From positions 1,674,001 through 1,738,000 of the forward strand of contig CP060260.1 of assembly GCA_023898805.1 (NCBI GenBank): DNA of 64,000 nt. The letters run 5' to 3'. Of this stretch, positions 1 through 8,578 are shown in pieces. Origin of the DNA: Rhodospirillales bacterium (lineage in GTDB: Bacteria > Pseudomonadota > Alphaproteobacteria > Micavibrionales > UBA1664). The first letter of the stretch is position 1. Each line of letters opens with the position of its first letter. A model generated the notes under the pieces. It was not told where the DNA came from. It saw only the letters and a list, made by a program, of their open reading frames with translations, and did not search any database. The position numbers and the translations under genes are program-made.

Positions 1-1
1 T

Positions 2-85
2 GCCCTGCTTGAAGCCAAAAAATATCAGGCTGCCGGGGCCCCGGCGGCGCAACTGGCGCCACCTTCCGCCACCCCGAAAATTTGA
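2..85 (+). CDS. C-terminal end of an unidentified protein (partial)
   Basis: An open frame enters from the left edge and reads 27 codons to a TGA at 83-85. The residues are Ala/Pro-rich (ending APPSATPKI), as expected for a disordered C-terminal tail, and codon use matches the neighbours. The next gene on the same strand begins 55 bases later. Nothing in the tail identifies the family. That it is coding is inferred from the open frame and spacing only. Confidence 0.4.
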   Translation, partial: ALLEAKKYQAAGAPAAQLAPPSATPKI

Positions 86-140
86 CAGAAATAGGCGCGC
101 TCCGCTACGCCATAATATCCATAAGGCAACGGAGCACCCC

Positions 141-1055
141 ATGGCGCATGTTTCTGAGATTTATACCTACCCCCTGAAATCAGGTGCGGCGCAAAAGCAT
201 GCCGAAATCGCGCTGACCAATCGCGGTCTGCGCGACGACCGCAACTGGATGCTGGTCTGGGCCGAGGGGGAAAAAGCCCTGCATCATTTCACCCAGCGCG
301 AACCCGGCGGCGAAAAACTGGCGCAGGTCCATACCCATCTTATACCCAGCCTTCAGGATGTGTTCACGGAAAGCGCCGCGCATTTCATCAGCGCGCATCA
401 TCTTCAGGTTGCCAACCCCAATCTGGATGAAAATCGCGTTGCCCGTACCGCCTTCGTGCATGGCAACCCGGTGTCGGTGCTGGATTCGGGGGACGATGCC
501 GCCACGTGGTTTTCCGATCTTGTGGGCCAAAAGGTGCGTCTGGTGCGGTTCGATGAATCCCGCCGCCGTCATCTTGATAATGACCATTACGGAGCGATGG
601 ATACGACCGCGCTGGCTGATGGCGGCCCGGTGCTGGTGACCAGCACGTCGTCGTTCGACGCGTTGCGTCCGCATTTCAACAACGTCGCGGTCAAGATGGG
701 CGATTTCCGGCCCAATATCGTGATCGACGGGCTGGACCCGTGGATCGAGGATTGGGTGCGCCTTGTTCGCATCGGCAACGCCGCATCGCTGGAACTGGTC
801 AAACCCTGCACGCGCTGCTCCATCCCGACGATCAACCAGATCACCGGCGAACGTTATCCGGACGACCAGCCGACCAGGGCGCTGGTGGCCCAGCGTCGCG
901 GCAAGGGCGGTGGCCTGCAGGGTGTGTTCTTCGGCCAGAACGCCGCAGTGGCCCATCAGGGTATCATCCGCGTCGGCGACAAAGTCGAGATCAAAATAAA
1001 ACCCGCCCCGCACCCGGCGGTGGCAAACGCGCATTTGCGGTATATTCCGGCGTAA
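141..1055 (+). CDS. MOSC domain-containing protein
   Basis: The 304-residue product has an N-terminal beta-barrel MOSC_N-type domain (from about residue 3, ISEIYTYPLKS-like) and a C-terminal MOSC domain. The MOSC signature is the conserved cysteine in PCTRCSIPTI followed by TGER, near residue 230. MOSC proteins bind molybdenum cofactor or act as sulfur carriers, in the mARC/YcbX group. The substrate here cannot be told. The ATG at 141 is preferred over an upstream in-frame ATG at 9, because GGAG lies 6 bases before it and the homologous region begins there; the upstream extension is arginine-rich and overlaps the preceding gene. Family assignment is firm, function open. Confidence 0.88.
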   Translation: MAHVSEIYTYPLKSGAAQKHAEIALTNRGLRDDRNWMLVWAEGEKALHHFTQREPGGEKLAQVHTHLIPSLQDVFTESAAHFISAHHLQVANPNLDENRVARTAFVHGNPVSVLDSGDDAATWFSDLVGQKVRLVRFDESRRRHLDNDHYGAMDTTALADGGPVLVTSTSSFDALRPHFNNVAVKMGDFRPNIVIDGLDPWIEDWVRLVRIGNAASLELVKPCTRCSIPTINQITGERYPDDQPTRALVAQRRGKGGGLQGVFFGQNAAVAHQGIIRVGDKVEIKIKPAPHPAVANAHLRYIPA

Positions 1056-1070
1056 TCCGGGTCGAGGCGA

Positions 1071-1979
1071 TTATGCCCGGCGTTCCAGAACGTACATCGC
1101 GAAGGCCTTGAGGGTGGCCGCGCGCTGGTCGAACACGTGCAGGTGGCGGATGGCCTGATGCACCAGCATTTCCGCGCGCATCTTGGCCTGCTCATGGCCC
1201 AGCGTGGTGACGAAGGTCGATTTGCCCGATTGGGCGTCCTTGCCCTTTTCCTTGCCGGTTTCGGCGGGGTCGCCCTCGACGTCCAAGATGTCGTCGGTGA
1301 CCTGAAAGGCGAGGCCGAGGTCGAAGGCATAGCTGCGCAGCGCCTTGCGTCGCGTTTCGTCGGCCTTGCCCAGAATCGCGCCGGCCTCGCACGCAAAGGA
1401 CATCAGCATGCCGGTTTTCATGCGGTGCAGGCGGCTGATCTGACCGACGTCGAATTGAGCCTTTTCCCCGATCAGGTCCAGCATCTGCCCGCCGACCATG
1501 CCGGTCATGCCGGCCGAGCGTGCCAGCAACGTGATCAATTCACAGCGCACGCGCGGGTCTTCGTGCGTTTCCGGCTCGGCCAGAATTTCGAAGGCCAGCG
1601 TCAGCAACGCGTCACCCGCCAGAATCGCAGTCGCTTCGTCGAATTTCTTGTGCACCGAAGGTTTGCCGCGCCGCAGATCGGCGTCGTCCATCGCGGGCAG
1701 ATCGTCATGCACCAGACTATAGGCGTGGACGAATTCAAGGGCCGCGCCCACGCGCTTGGCACGCAGATGGTCGACTCCGAACAGTTTCGCGCACTCGATC
1801 ACCAGAAATGGACGGATGCGCTTGCCGCCTTCCAGCGTGGCGTAACGCATCGCTTCGTTCAGGCGGTTTTCCGGCTCATCCGATTCAGGGATCAGCGTGT
1901 TGACGGTGGTGTTGATGCCGGCGACGGTTTCGTCGAGTGCGCGTTGGAGTTCGGGGGAGGCTTCGCGGGGTGACGGCAT
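1071..1979 (-). CDS. ispA: Farnesyl diphosphate synthase (IspA-type polyprenyl synthetase)
   Basis: This is a short-chain trans-isoprenyl diphosphate synthase condensing IPP with DMAPP and GPP to give FPP, precursor of undecaprenyl phosphate and quinones. The first aspartate-rich motif is DDLPAMDD and the second is DDILD; GGKRIRP near residue 60 and GGQMLDL are also typical. At 302 residues it has normal family length. The start at 1979 leaves 16 bases to the xseB stop, with AGCAGG upstream; a longer frame exists but would overlap xseB. It forms an operon with xseB, the usual xseB-ispA order, although dxs is not next in this window. Confidence 0.95.
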   Translation of the reverse strand: MPSPREASPELQRALDETVAGINTTVNTLIPESDEPENRLNEAMRYATLEGGKRIRPFLVIECAKLFGVDHLRAKRVGAALEFVHAYSLVHDDLPAMDDADLRRGKPSVHKKFDEATAILAGDALLTLAFEILAEPETHEDPRVRCELITLLARSAGMTGMVGGQMLDLIGEKAQFDVGQISRLHRMKTGMLMSFACEAGAILGKADETRRKALRSYAFDLGLAFQVTDDILDVEGDPAETGKEKGKDAQSGKSTFVTTLGHEQAKMRAEMLVHQAIRHLHVFDQRAATLKAFAMYVLERRA

Positions 1980-1995
1980 GGGATTGGGCCTGCTT

Positions 1996-2262
1996 TTACT
2001 GGTCGGGGTTGAACGGGGTGGTGCCGTCCGGCTGGCCGTCGGCATTCAGGGTGATTTTTTCGACGCGCAGGCGGGCGGATTTAAGCCGCGCCTCGCAATG
2101 TGCGCGCAGCTTCATGCCGCGCTCATAGGCCTGAATCGAGTCTTCCAGCGGGATTTGACCGCTTTCCAGCGACTTGACGATGCCCTCCAGCGCACCCAGC
2201 GCATCCTCGAAGGACAGGGCGGCGACGGCATCGTCACTGAAATCTTGGCTTGTCTTGGGCAT
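1996..2262 (-). CDS. xseB: Exodeoxyribonuclease VII small subunit
   Basis: The 88-residue protein carries the XseB core: LSFEDALGALEGIVKSLESG, then PLEDSIQAYERGMKLR and a C-terminal helix ending in a charged tail. XseB is a helical subunit that binds several-fold to XseA to form ExoVII, which degrades single-stranded DNA in the cytoplasm. It lies immediately upstream of ispA, a very common arrangement in proteobacteria. No xseA is in the window. Confidence 0.95.
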   Translation of the reverse strand: MPKTSQDFSDDAVAALSFEDALGALEGIVKSLESGQIPLEDSIQAYERGMKLRAHCEARLKSARLRVEKITLNADGQPDGTTPFNPDQ

Positions 2263-2314
2263 CGGGGCGAAAGCCTACCGCCAAACCCCCGTAACGGCAA
2301 GAATTAATGCCTGT

Positions 2315-3253
2315 TTACGCAGCCAAAGCGCCGATATGCGCCCGCGCGCAATCCGCCAGCGCCGCAAGATCATACCCGCCTTCCAGCAGCGAAACGATGC
2401 GCGGACAAATCGCGCGGATTTCCTGCGTCACCCACGCGAAATCCCCGGCTTCCAGCCGCATCCCGCCCAGCGGGTCGTCCTTGTGGGCGTCGAACCCGGC
2501 GGACAGGATAACCAGATCGGGCGCGAAATCGCGCAATCGCGGCAGGATGGCATCGGTATAGGCCGCGCGGAAAACGTCCGAACCCGTACCGGCGGGCAAG
2601 GGGACATCAAGGATGAAACCGCCCGCATCGCCCTCGACCGCCGGGTTGCCGGTGCCGGGATAGAACGGAAACTGGTGGGTGGAGGCGTAAAGTACGTCGC
2701 CCTTTTGGTGCCGGCGTACCAGATCGGCGGTGCCGTTGCCGTGATGCACGTCGAAATCGACGATGGCGACGCGCCGGCACCCCCGGCACCTGTGTGCGTC
2801 GATCGCGTGCCGCGCCGCGATATAGGCATTGGACAAAAGGCAAAACCCCATCGGGCGCAGCATCTCGGCATGGTGTCCGGGCGGGCGGATGGCACAGAAT
2901 ACGGCCCCGGCACGCCCGTCCAGCACCATGTCGACACCCTGAATCCCGGCCCCGGCAGCCAGCCGTGCGGCCTCCATCGAACCGGGCGACATCGTCGTGT
3001 CGGCGTCCAGCGCGACCAGCCCGCGCATCGGCACTTGCGCCTCCAGCGCCATCAGATAGGCGGGTGGATGCGCGCGCGTGATCTGTTCGTCCGTCGCGGA
3101 CTGCGCGTCGATCACGGGAATATCGGGCAAATCGCGCGCAACCATGTCCATGATCGCGGCAATCCGCGCCGGTCGCTCGGGATGGCCGGGTCCGGTATCG
3201 TGCTTGACGAAGTCGGGATGGGTAATGATGATGACGCCCGTATGACGTTGCAT
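2315..3253 (-). CDS. Histone deacetylase-family amidohydrolase (acetoin-utilisation/HdaH-like)
   Basis: This is a 312-residue zinc-dependent deacetylase-fold enzyme. HDTGPGHPERP near the N-terminus, RPPGHHA (active-site His pair), DFDVHHGNGT (zinc ligands), LSAGFDAHKDDPLGG and LLEGGYD all match the arginase/deacetylase superfamily in order. Bacterial members act on acetylated polyamines or other amides; the substrate here is unknown. The start ATG at 3253 overlaps the 5' end of the divergent gmd gene by 12 bases. An open extension further upstream runs antisense to gmd and is not believed. The stop lies 52 bases from xseB on the same strand. Confidence 0.9.
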   Translation of the reverse strand: MQRHTGVIIITHPDFVKHDTGPGHPERPARIAAIMDMVARDLPDIPVIDAQSATDEQITRAHPPAYLMALEAQVPMRGLVALDADTTMSPGSMEAARLAAGAGIQGVDMVLDGRAGAVFCAIRPPGHHAEMLRPMGFCLLSNAYIAARHAIDAHRCRGCRRVAIVDFDVHHGNGTADLVRRHQKGDVLYASTHQFPFYPGTGNPAVEGDAGGFILDVPLPAGTGSDVFRAAYTDAILPRLRDFAPDLVILSAGFDAHKDDPLGGMRLEAGDFAWVTQEIRAICPRIVSLLEGGYDLAALADCARAHIGALAA

Positions 3254-4273
3254 AAAACGGCTTTCATTTTCGGGGTGACCGGACAGGACGGATCGTATCT
3301 GGCCGAACTGCTGCTGTCCAAGGGGTACCGCGTCCACGGTATGGTCCGCCGCACTTCGGTGGACAATCATGTGCGCATTCGCGGCCTTGACCTGACCTTG
3401 CACAATGGCGACATGGCCGATGCTGGGTCGATCTGGCGCGCGCTGGCCGCCGCGCAACCGGACGAGGTGTATAACCTTGCCGCGCAAAGCCATGTCCATG
3501 TCAGTTTCTCCGAACCCGAGCATACCGGCGATATCGACGCGCTGGGCTGCGTGCGGGTGATGGATGCGTTGCGCACCTTGAAACCGGATGCGAAATTCTA
3601 TCAGGCTTCGACATCGGAGCTTTTCGGTCAGGGCGGCGGCCCGTTCGACGAAACCTCGCCGATGGTGCCCGCCAGTCCTTACGGCGCGGCCAAGTTTTAT
3701 GCCTTTCACATGGTGCGCATTTACCGTGAATCCTATGGCTTGTTCGCCTGCAACGGCATTTTGTTCAACCATGAAAGCCCGCGCCGCGGCAGCAATTTCG
3801 TAACCGCCAAGATCGCGGCCTTTGCCCACAATGTGCGCAACGGAAGCTGGAATGGCGAACCGCTGGCGCTTGGCAACCTTGATGCGCGGCGCGATTGGGG
3901 CCACGCCCGCGATTACGTCGAGGGCATGTGGCGCATGTTGCAGCAGGGCAGGTCCGACGATTACGTGCTGGCCACCGGCACTGCATACAGTGTCCGCGAT
4001 TTTGTCGATGCGGCCCTGCCTGACCTGGTCTGGTCTGGCGAAGCTGTGTCTGAAACCGCGCGCGATGCGAAGGGCCGCCTGATCGTCCGTGTCGATCCCG
4101 CCTTGTATCGTCCCCTCGATGTGCCTGCGCTGATCGGCGATGCCGGTAAAGCCCGGCGCGTTCTGGGCTGGACGCCGACAACCGCCTTTAAGGATCTGGT
4201 CGCAGAAATGGTCGAAGGCGAGGCCAGAAACCCGGCGCTCAGGCCGCTACGCGCAGGGCTGGCGCCGCTTTAG
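3242..4273 (+). CDS. gmd: GDP-mannose 4,6-dehydratase
   Basis: The 343-residue short-chain dehydrogenase-fold enzyme converts GDP-D-mannose to GDP-4-keto-6-deoxy-D-mannose. It shows the nucleotide-binding GVTGQDGSYLAELLL near residue 11, TSELFG, the catalytic Tyr-x3-Lys in SPYGAAKFYAF, the family marker FNHESPRRGSNFVT and RDWGHARDYVEGMW. The ATG at 3242 is used; it lies inside the 5' end of the divergent deacetylase gene. The product is the substrate for Fcl encoded at 4669, so together they make GDP-L-fucose, probably for surface polysaccharide. A small opposite-strand gene separates the two. Confidence 0.95.
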   Translation: MTLHKTAFIFGVTGQDGSYLAELLLSKGYRVHGMVRRTSVDNHVRIRGLDLTLHNGDMADAGSIWRALAAAQPDEVYNLAAQSHVHVSFSEPEHTGDIDALGCVRVMDALRTLKPDAKFYQASTSELFGQGGGPFDETSPMVPASPYGAAKFYAFHMVRIYRESYGLFACNGILFNHESPRRGSNFVTAKIAAFAHNVRNGSWNGEPLALGNLDARRDWGHARDYVEGMWRMLQQGRSDDYVLATGTAYSVRDFVDAALPDLVWSGEAVSETARDAKGRLIVRVDPALYRPLDVPALIGDAGKARRVLGWTPTTAFKDLVAEMVEGEARNPALRPLRAGLAPL

Positions 4274-4613
4274 TATCGTGTCGGGGGCGGCGGGCCAACT
4301 CGGTATAGGCGTGGTTCCAGCGCACATAGGCAGACGGCGCAAGAAAGCGGATGTATCTGTGTTCGGACAAAAAACGCCTCAGGGACGCGGCATCATGCAC
4401 GATCAGCGTCCCGCCATTAGATGTGGCAAAGCTTTGCGCATGGTAGGCTGTAGGCGTTTCATTCGGGTTGCGAAAAACACAGATCGGCGTTCCGCCCTCG
4501 GTGAAATCATGGCCGATGTCCGAATAAGCCATGAAAATCGATTTGAAATATGCCGATGCGGCCTTGGATACTGTCCCGAATGCGCTTCCAGATGTGTTCC
4601 CAGATGTGTTCAT
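4239..4613 (-). CDS. Hypothetical protein, 124 residues
   Basis: I do not recognise this protein. It begins with a short in-frame repeat (NTSGNTSG, from two 15-base units near 4591-4613) and has no signal peptide or membrane segment. The body looks like a folded alpha/beta domain with conserved-looking blocks such as GGTLIVHDAASL and RFLSEHRYIRFLAPSAY. A good ribosome site (GAGG, 7 bases before the ATG at 4613) supports it. It sits convergent to gmd, overlapping its last 35 bases, in the gap between gmd and fcl, so its occurrence with GDP-fucose genes may be meaningful. Confidence 0.55.
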   Translation of the reverse strand: MNTSGNTSGSAFGTVSKAASAYFKSIFMAYSDIGHDFTEGGTPICVFRNPNETPTAYHAQSFATSNGGTLIVHDAASLRRFLSEHRYIRFLAPSAYVRWNHAYTELARRPRHDTKAAPALRVAA

Positions 4614-4668
4614 TGAAAAGCCTCTGTTTTTATGGTTATTTTTTATGGATTCCTAACAGGAAGCGACG

Positions 4669-5637
4669 ATGAGGTTCAAGTACTGCGAATCGCACACGTG
4701 GATTGCCGGGTCACGCGGCATGGTGGGGGCTGCGCTGGCGCGCAGGCTGCCGAAAGCCATACCTGATCCATCGCGTGAGAATCTTGATCTAAGATGCAAG
4801 GTTGACGTAGAAAAATTCATTTTTAAAAATCGTCCTGAAATCATTTTTCTGGCGGCGGCGCGAGTCGGGGGCATCCTGGCCAACATGACCAGCCCCGCCG
4901 ATTTCATCGCCGACAATTTGCAGATCCAGACCAACGTGATCACCGCCGCGGCGGAACTGGGCGTGAAGCGGCTGGTGTTTTTCGGCTCAAGCTGCATTTA
5001 CCCCAAAGATGCGCCCCAGCCGATGCGCGAGCAGGATTTGATGTCCGGCCCGTTGGAGGAAACCAACCGCGCCTACGCGATGGCCAAGCTGGCGGGAATC
5101 GAGCTGGTCCGCGCGATGCGCCGGCAGTACGGGCTGGATTATATCAGCCTTTTGCCCTGCAACCTGTATGGCCCCGGCGATACTTATGATGCGCGGACCA
5201 GCCATGTCATTCCGGCCCTGATGCTCAAATTCCGCGAGGCGCTGGAAACCTGTGCGAAGTCGGTGACGATCTGGGGCACCGGCGCGCCGCTGCGCGAATT
5301 CATGCATGTCGACGATCTGGCGGACGCGGCGCTGCATCTGGCGGGTTGCTATCGCGACGTGGAACCGGTCAATGTCGGCACGGGGCGGGAGATCGGCATA
5401 AAAAATCTCGCCCATATGCTGGGCGAGATCGCGGGATTCAAGGGGACGATCGTCTATGACGGGTCGAAGCCGGACGGCGTGCCGCGCAAGCTGCTCGACG
5501 TTACTCGACTATCGGCGACATCTTGGATGCCCCGGATTGAGTTGCGGCAGGGGCTGGAGCAGGTGTGGACGCATTTTCTGCGGGCGCCTGCGGCGTGTCG
5601 CCCGTCGTCGAAGGTTTCGACGAAACGGCGGGCTTAG
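4669..5637 (+). CDS. fcl: GDP-L-fucose synthase
   Basis: This is a 322-residue extended SDR enzyme that epimerises and reduces GDP-4-keto-6-deoxymannose to GDP-L-fucose. It has AGSRGMVGAAL (Rossmann motif; usually GHRGMVGSA), FGSSCIYP, the Tyr-x3-Lys pair in YAMAKLAGI, PCNLYGPGDTYD and REFMHVDDLADA. AGGAAG precedes the ATG. The C-terminal 20 or so residues are atypical (Ser/Lys/Arg-rich) and overlap 137 bases with the 3' end of the convergent lipoprotein gene, suggesting the stop has drifted. It works with gmd immediately upstream. Confidence 0.93.
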   Translation: MRFKYCESHTWIAGSRGMVGAALARRLPKAIPDPSRENLDLRCKVDVEKFIFKNRPEIIFLAAARVGGILANMTSPADFIADNLQIQTNVITAAAELGVKRLVFFGSSCIYPKDAPQPMREQDLMSGPLEETNRAYAMAKLAGIELVRAMRRQYGLDYISLLPCNLYGPGDTYDARTSHVIPALMLKFREALETCAKSVTIWGTGAPLREFMHVDDLADAALHLAGCYRDVEPVNVGTGREIGIKNLAHMLGEIAGFKGTIVYDGSKPDGVPRKLLDVTRLSATSWMPRIELRQGLEQVWTHFLRAPAACRPSSKVSTKRRA

Positions 5638-6592
5638 AATCAGCTTTCTCCTTGGTCGCCGCCTTTGCCGCCGCCAATGGGTCGTCGGACATACTGCCCG
5701 GTTGCTTGACGTTCACGTTTTTGGGCGCGCCGCTCATTCCTTTGGTGTCCGGGGCCTTTTTGGTGCCTGCCTTGCCCGCCGGTTTCGGCGTGTCCTCGGT
5801 GGCGCCACGGTTGTAATCAAGCTGCGCGCGGTTCAACTGGAAACCTACGGTGATGGTGTATTTGGGGCCCTGCGCGATATCGGGCAGCGGAATCGTCTGG
5901 GTGATTTTTTCCGCATGGTCCAGATCGTCGATCTGCGGCTTGAAACGCATGGCGGTGGCCAGAATTTTCTTGTCGATCATCTTGCCTGACGGATCCATGA
6001 CCGCGACGAAATAGGGGAAGGTCATGAACGCTTCAAGGTCGCGGCGGCCTTCGTACCGGCCTTTGTCGGTGATGCGGCCTTTCATGATCATGTCGATGTC
6101 GACGATGACCCCGGTCGGGGTGTAATCGCACCCGCCTTTGATGTCGACCAGCGATGCGCGCGCGACCAGCGCACCGGTGGGTTTACCTTCAGGGTCGTCG
6201 AAATAGGTGATGGATTTGGTATCAGGCAGTACCGCGACGCCCGGGCATTCCTTGGGCGCGTCGGCGGGGGCGGGGCCGGGCTTGACGATCTGGGCGGTGT
6301 CGGCGGTTACGGTGTCCGTCGCGGCAGCCGAAACCGAATCCGGTGCGGTTTCGGGCGCAGGCGTTTGCGGCACGGCGGCTTCGGTGGTTTGCGCGACAGG
6401 GGCAGGGGCGGACTCGCCCATCATCGCGGATATTTCCTTTTGTTCCTGCGTTGACGGCGCGACCGGTGCGGCGGCCTCCGCCGCCGGCGTGGTATCGTGG
6501 GCCGCCGGCGTTCCGGCGTCCTTATGCAGCATGGAACAGGCGGAAAGCGCGATCGCGGCGCAGGAAACGAACAGAATGGAAAAATGACGCAT
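5501..6592 (-). CDS. Predicted outer-membrane or periplasmic lipoprotein
   Basis: The 363-residue product starts with a lipoprotein signal peptide (lipobox LSAC, Cys at about residue 19). A low-complexity Ala/Pro/Thr linker follows to about residue 110. A folded middle domain runs from KECPGVAVLPDTKSITYF to about residue 265, with GGCDYTPTGVIVDIDM and PYFVAVMDPSGK. The tail is again Lys/Ala/Pro-rich. This architecture is recurrent in alphaproteobacterial envelope lipoproteins of unknown role. It is divergent from ispH and its 3' end overlaps fcl. The function is not known. Confidence 0.85.
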   Translation of the reverse strand: MRHFSILFVSCAAIALSACSMLHKDAGTPAAHDTTPAAEAAAPVAPSTQEQKEISAMMGESAPAPVAQTTEAAVPQTPAPETAPDSVSAAATDTVTADTAQIVKPGPAPADAPKECPGVAVLPDTKSITYFDDPEGKPTGALVARASLVDIKGGCDYTPTGVIVDIDMIMKGRITDKGRYEGRRDLEAFMTFPYFVAVMDPSGKMIDKKILATAMRFKPQIDDLDHAEKITQTIPLPDIAQGPKYTITVGFQLNRAQLDYNRGATEDTPKPAGKAGTKKAPDTKGMSGAPKNVNVKQPGSMSDDPLAAAKAATKEKADSKPAVSSKPSTTGDTPQAPAENASTPAPAPAATQSGASKMSPIVE

Positions 6593-6688
6593 GGATCAAC
6601 CTTCCAATGGATATGGGGCCAAAAAAGACGGGGCGACCTATACGAATCGCCCATGGCAATTACCAAGAGTCTGCCTTATGTTGCGCGC

Positions 6689-7645
6689 ATGGACAAGACG
6701 CCGCTTACGATAAAGCTGGCCGCGCCGCGTGGTTTTTGCGCGGGGGTCGACCGCGCGATCCAGATCGTCGAACGCGCGCTTGAACGCTTCGGCGCGCCGG
6801 TCTATGTCCGCCATGAAATCGTCCATAACCGCTATGTCGTCGATGCATTAAGGGCCAAGGGCGCGGTCTTTATCGAGGAACTGGACGAGATTCCAGAAAA
6901 TCATGCCGAGCGCCCGGTGGTGTTCTCCGCCCATGGCGCCCCGCGCGCAGTGCATGACGAGGCGCGCCGACGCAACATGTTCGCGATCGATGCGACCTGC
7001 CCGCTGGTGACCAAGGTTCATTACGAAACGCAGCGTCATGATGCGCAGGGGCGCCAGATCGTACTGGTGGGGCACGCGGGCCACCCTGAAGTGTCTGGCA
7101 CGATGGGCCAACTGCCGCCGGGCGCGGTGCTTCTGGTCGAAAGTGTGGAAGACGTGGCCCGTCTTGCGGTCAGGGATCCGGGCAATCTGGCCTACGCCAC
7201 GCAAACGACGCTTTCAGTTGACGACACTGCGCAGGTGGTCGAGGCATTGAAGGTACGATTTCCCGGTATCGTAGGGCCGGGGCGCGAGGATATCTGTTAC
7301 GCCACCACCAACCGGCAGGAGGCGGTCAAGGCCATCGCCCCTCATGTCGATGCGCTTTTGGTGATTGGCGCGCCCAATTCCTCGAATTCCAACCGGTTGG
7401 TGGAGGTCGCGCGCAATTATGGCTGTCCGCGTGCGCGGCTGATCCAGCGTGCCGCCGACATCGACTGGGCGTGGCTGGCCGCTGTCCGCACGCTCGGCCT
7501 GACTGCGGGCGCCTCCGCCCCCGACGTGCTGGTTGACGAGGTGGTCGAAGCTTTCCGCGCGCGTTTCGCCGTGACGCTGGAAACCGTCACGATCCGTGAG
7601 GAAAACGTTACCTTCCGCCTTCCGCGCGCGCTCGAAGTCGCCTAG
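6689..7645 (+). CDS. ispH: 4-hydroxy-3-methylbut-2-enyl diphosphate reductase
   Basis: IspH is the last MEP-pathway enzyme, a [4Fe-4S] reductase converting HMBPP to IPP and DMAPP. The three cluster cysteines are in GFCAGV (residue 17), DATCPLV and EDICYATTNRQ. VFSAHGAP, VGHAGHPEV and NSSNSNRL are the substrate-binding motifs. From the ATG at 6689 it is 318 residues. An in-frame ATG at 6653 would add 12 residues, and neither start has a clear ribosome site. thrB begins 9 bases after the stop, so ispH-thrB-rnhA form an operon. Confidence 0.95.
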   Translation: MDKTPLTIKLAAPRGFCAGVDRAIQIVERALERFGAPVYVRHEIVHNRYVVDALRAKGAVFIEELDEIPENHAERPVVFSAHGAPRAVHDEARRRNMFAIDATCPLVTKVHYETQRHDAQGRQIVLVGHAGHPEVSGTMGQLPPGAVLLVESVEDVARLAVRDPGNLAYATQTTLSVDDTAQVVEALKVRFPGIVGPGREDICYATTNRQEAVKAIAPHVDALLVIGAPNSSNSNRLVEVARNYGCPRARLIQRAADIDWAWLAAVRTLGLTAGASAPDVLVDEVVEAFRARFAVTLETVTIREENVTFRLPRALEVA

Positions 7646-7654
7646 CCTTAGGCC

Positions 7655-8578
7655 ATGGCAGTTTACACCCCCGTTGATGCATCCGCCGTGCGCGCCTTCA
7701 TCCAAGGGCACGGCGTTGGCGAATACCGCGACCATCAGGGCATCACGCAGGGCGTCGAAAACACCAATTATCATCTGTTCACCGATGCTGGACGCTATGT
7801 TCTGACCCTTTTTGAAAAGCGGGTGAATCCGGAAAACCTGCCCTTCATCTTTTCCTTCATAAGCCATCTTGCCCGCGCGGGCGTCCCGGTACCTGAATGC
7901 ATGGGGTCGCCGGGCGTGCTGGCGGGCAAACCCGCAGCGATCATCACCTTTCTGGATGGGCGTGACATCGCGCTTGAGGACGTGACGCCAGGCCATGCCG
8001 CACAGGTCGGCGCGGCACTGGCGCGCATGCATCTGGCGGCGCGGGATTTCGCGCCAGCGCGGATCAATCCGGTGGGCGTGCCCGAATGGCGTGCTCTGTT
8101 CGATGCGGTGCGGGAAGCCGCCGACCCGGCCTTGTTTGAACTGGCGCAAACAGCCCTGGACGAAGCCGCGTCGCTTGCATGGGGTGCGCTGCCGTCCGGT
8201 GCGGTCCATGCTGATTTGTTCGTCGACAATGTGTTTTTTGATTCGACGGGGACACTCTCGGGTGTGATCGACTTCGGCTTCGCTTGCACCGCGCCCTATG
8301 CCTACGATCTTGCGATCACACTCAACGCCTGGTGTTACGACCGGCGGGGCAAGGCAAGGGTGGATTGCGTCGCCGCGATGCTGGCCGCGTACCGCGCGTT
8401 GCGCCCGCTGGATGCGGATGAACGTGCGGCCTTTCCGGCGCTGCGCCGCGCCGCCGCGCTGCGCTTTCTGGCAACGCGCTTGTATGACTGGACCTTCACG
8501 CCGCCGGGTGCGGATGTCGTGCGCAAGGATCCTGACGAATACGCAGCCAAGCTCAAGGCAGATTTCCAATGGCCGTGA
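7655..8578 (+). CDS. thrB: Homoserine kinase, aminoglycoside-phosphotransferase type
   Basis: This 307-residue enzyme belongs to the alphaproteobacterial ThrB branch of the APH kinase fold, not the GHMP-kinase ThrB of enterics. It phosphorylates homoserine in threonine synthesis. Markers are GVENTNYHLFTDAGRYVLTLFE, ITFLDGRD, the catalytic loop HADLFVDNVFF and the metal site VIDFGFAC. The order ispH-thrB-rnhA is common in alphaproteobacteria. The gene overlaps rnhA by 10 bases. Confidence 0.93.
   Translation: MAVYTPVDASAVRAFIQGHGVGEYRDHQGITQGVENTNYHLFTDAGRYVLTLFEKRVNPENLPFIFSFISHLARAGVPVPECMGSPGVLAGKPAAIITFLDGRDIALEDVTPGHAAQVGAALARMHLAARDFAPARINPVGVPEWRALFDAVREAADPALFELAQTALDEAASLAWGALPSGAVHADLFVDNVFFDSTGTLSGVIDFGFACTAPYAYDLAITLNAWCYDRRGKARVDCVAAMLAAYRALRPLDADERAAFPALRRAAALRFLATRLYDWTFTPPGADVVRKDPDEYAAKLKADFQWP

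Noticed and set aside
3254..3904. N-terminal extension of the deacetylase-family protein
   Set aside because: The extension is antisense to gmd and lacks homology; the family begins at the ATG at 3253.
7214..8569. 451-codon minus-strand open frame opposite ispH and thrB
   Set aside because: Antisense of two well-supported enzymes; no recognisable domain or ribosome site.
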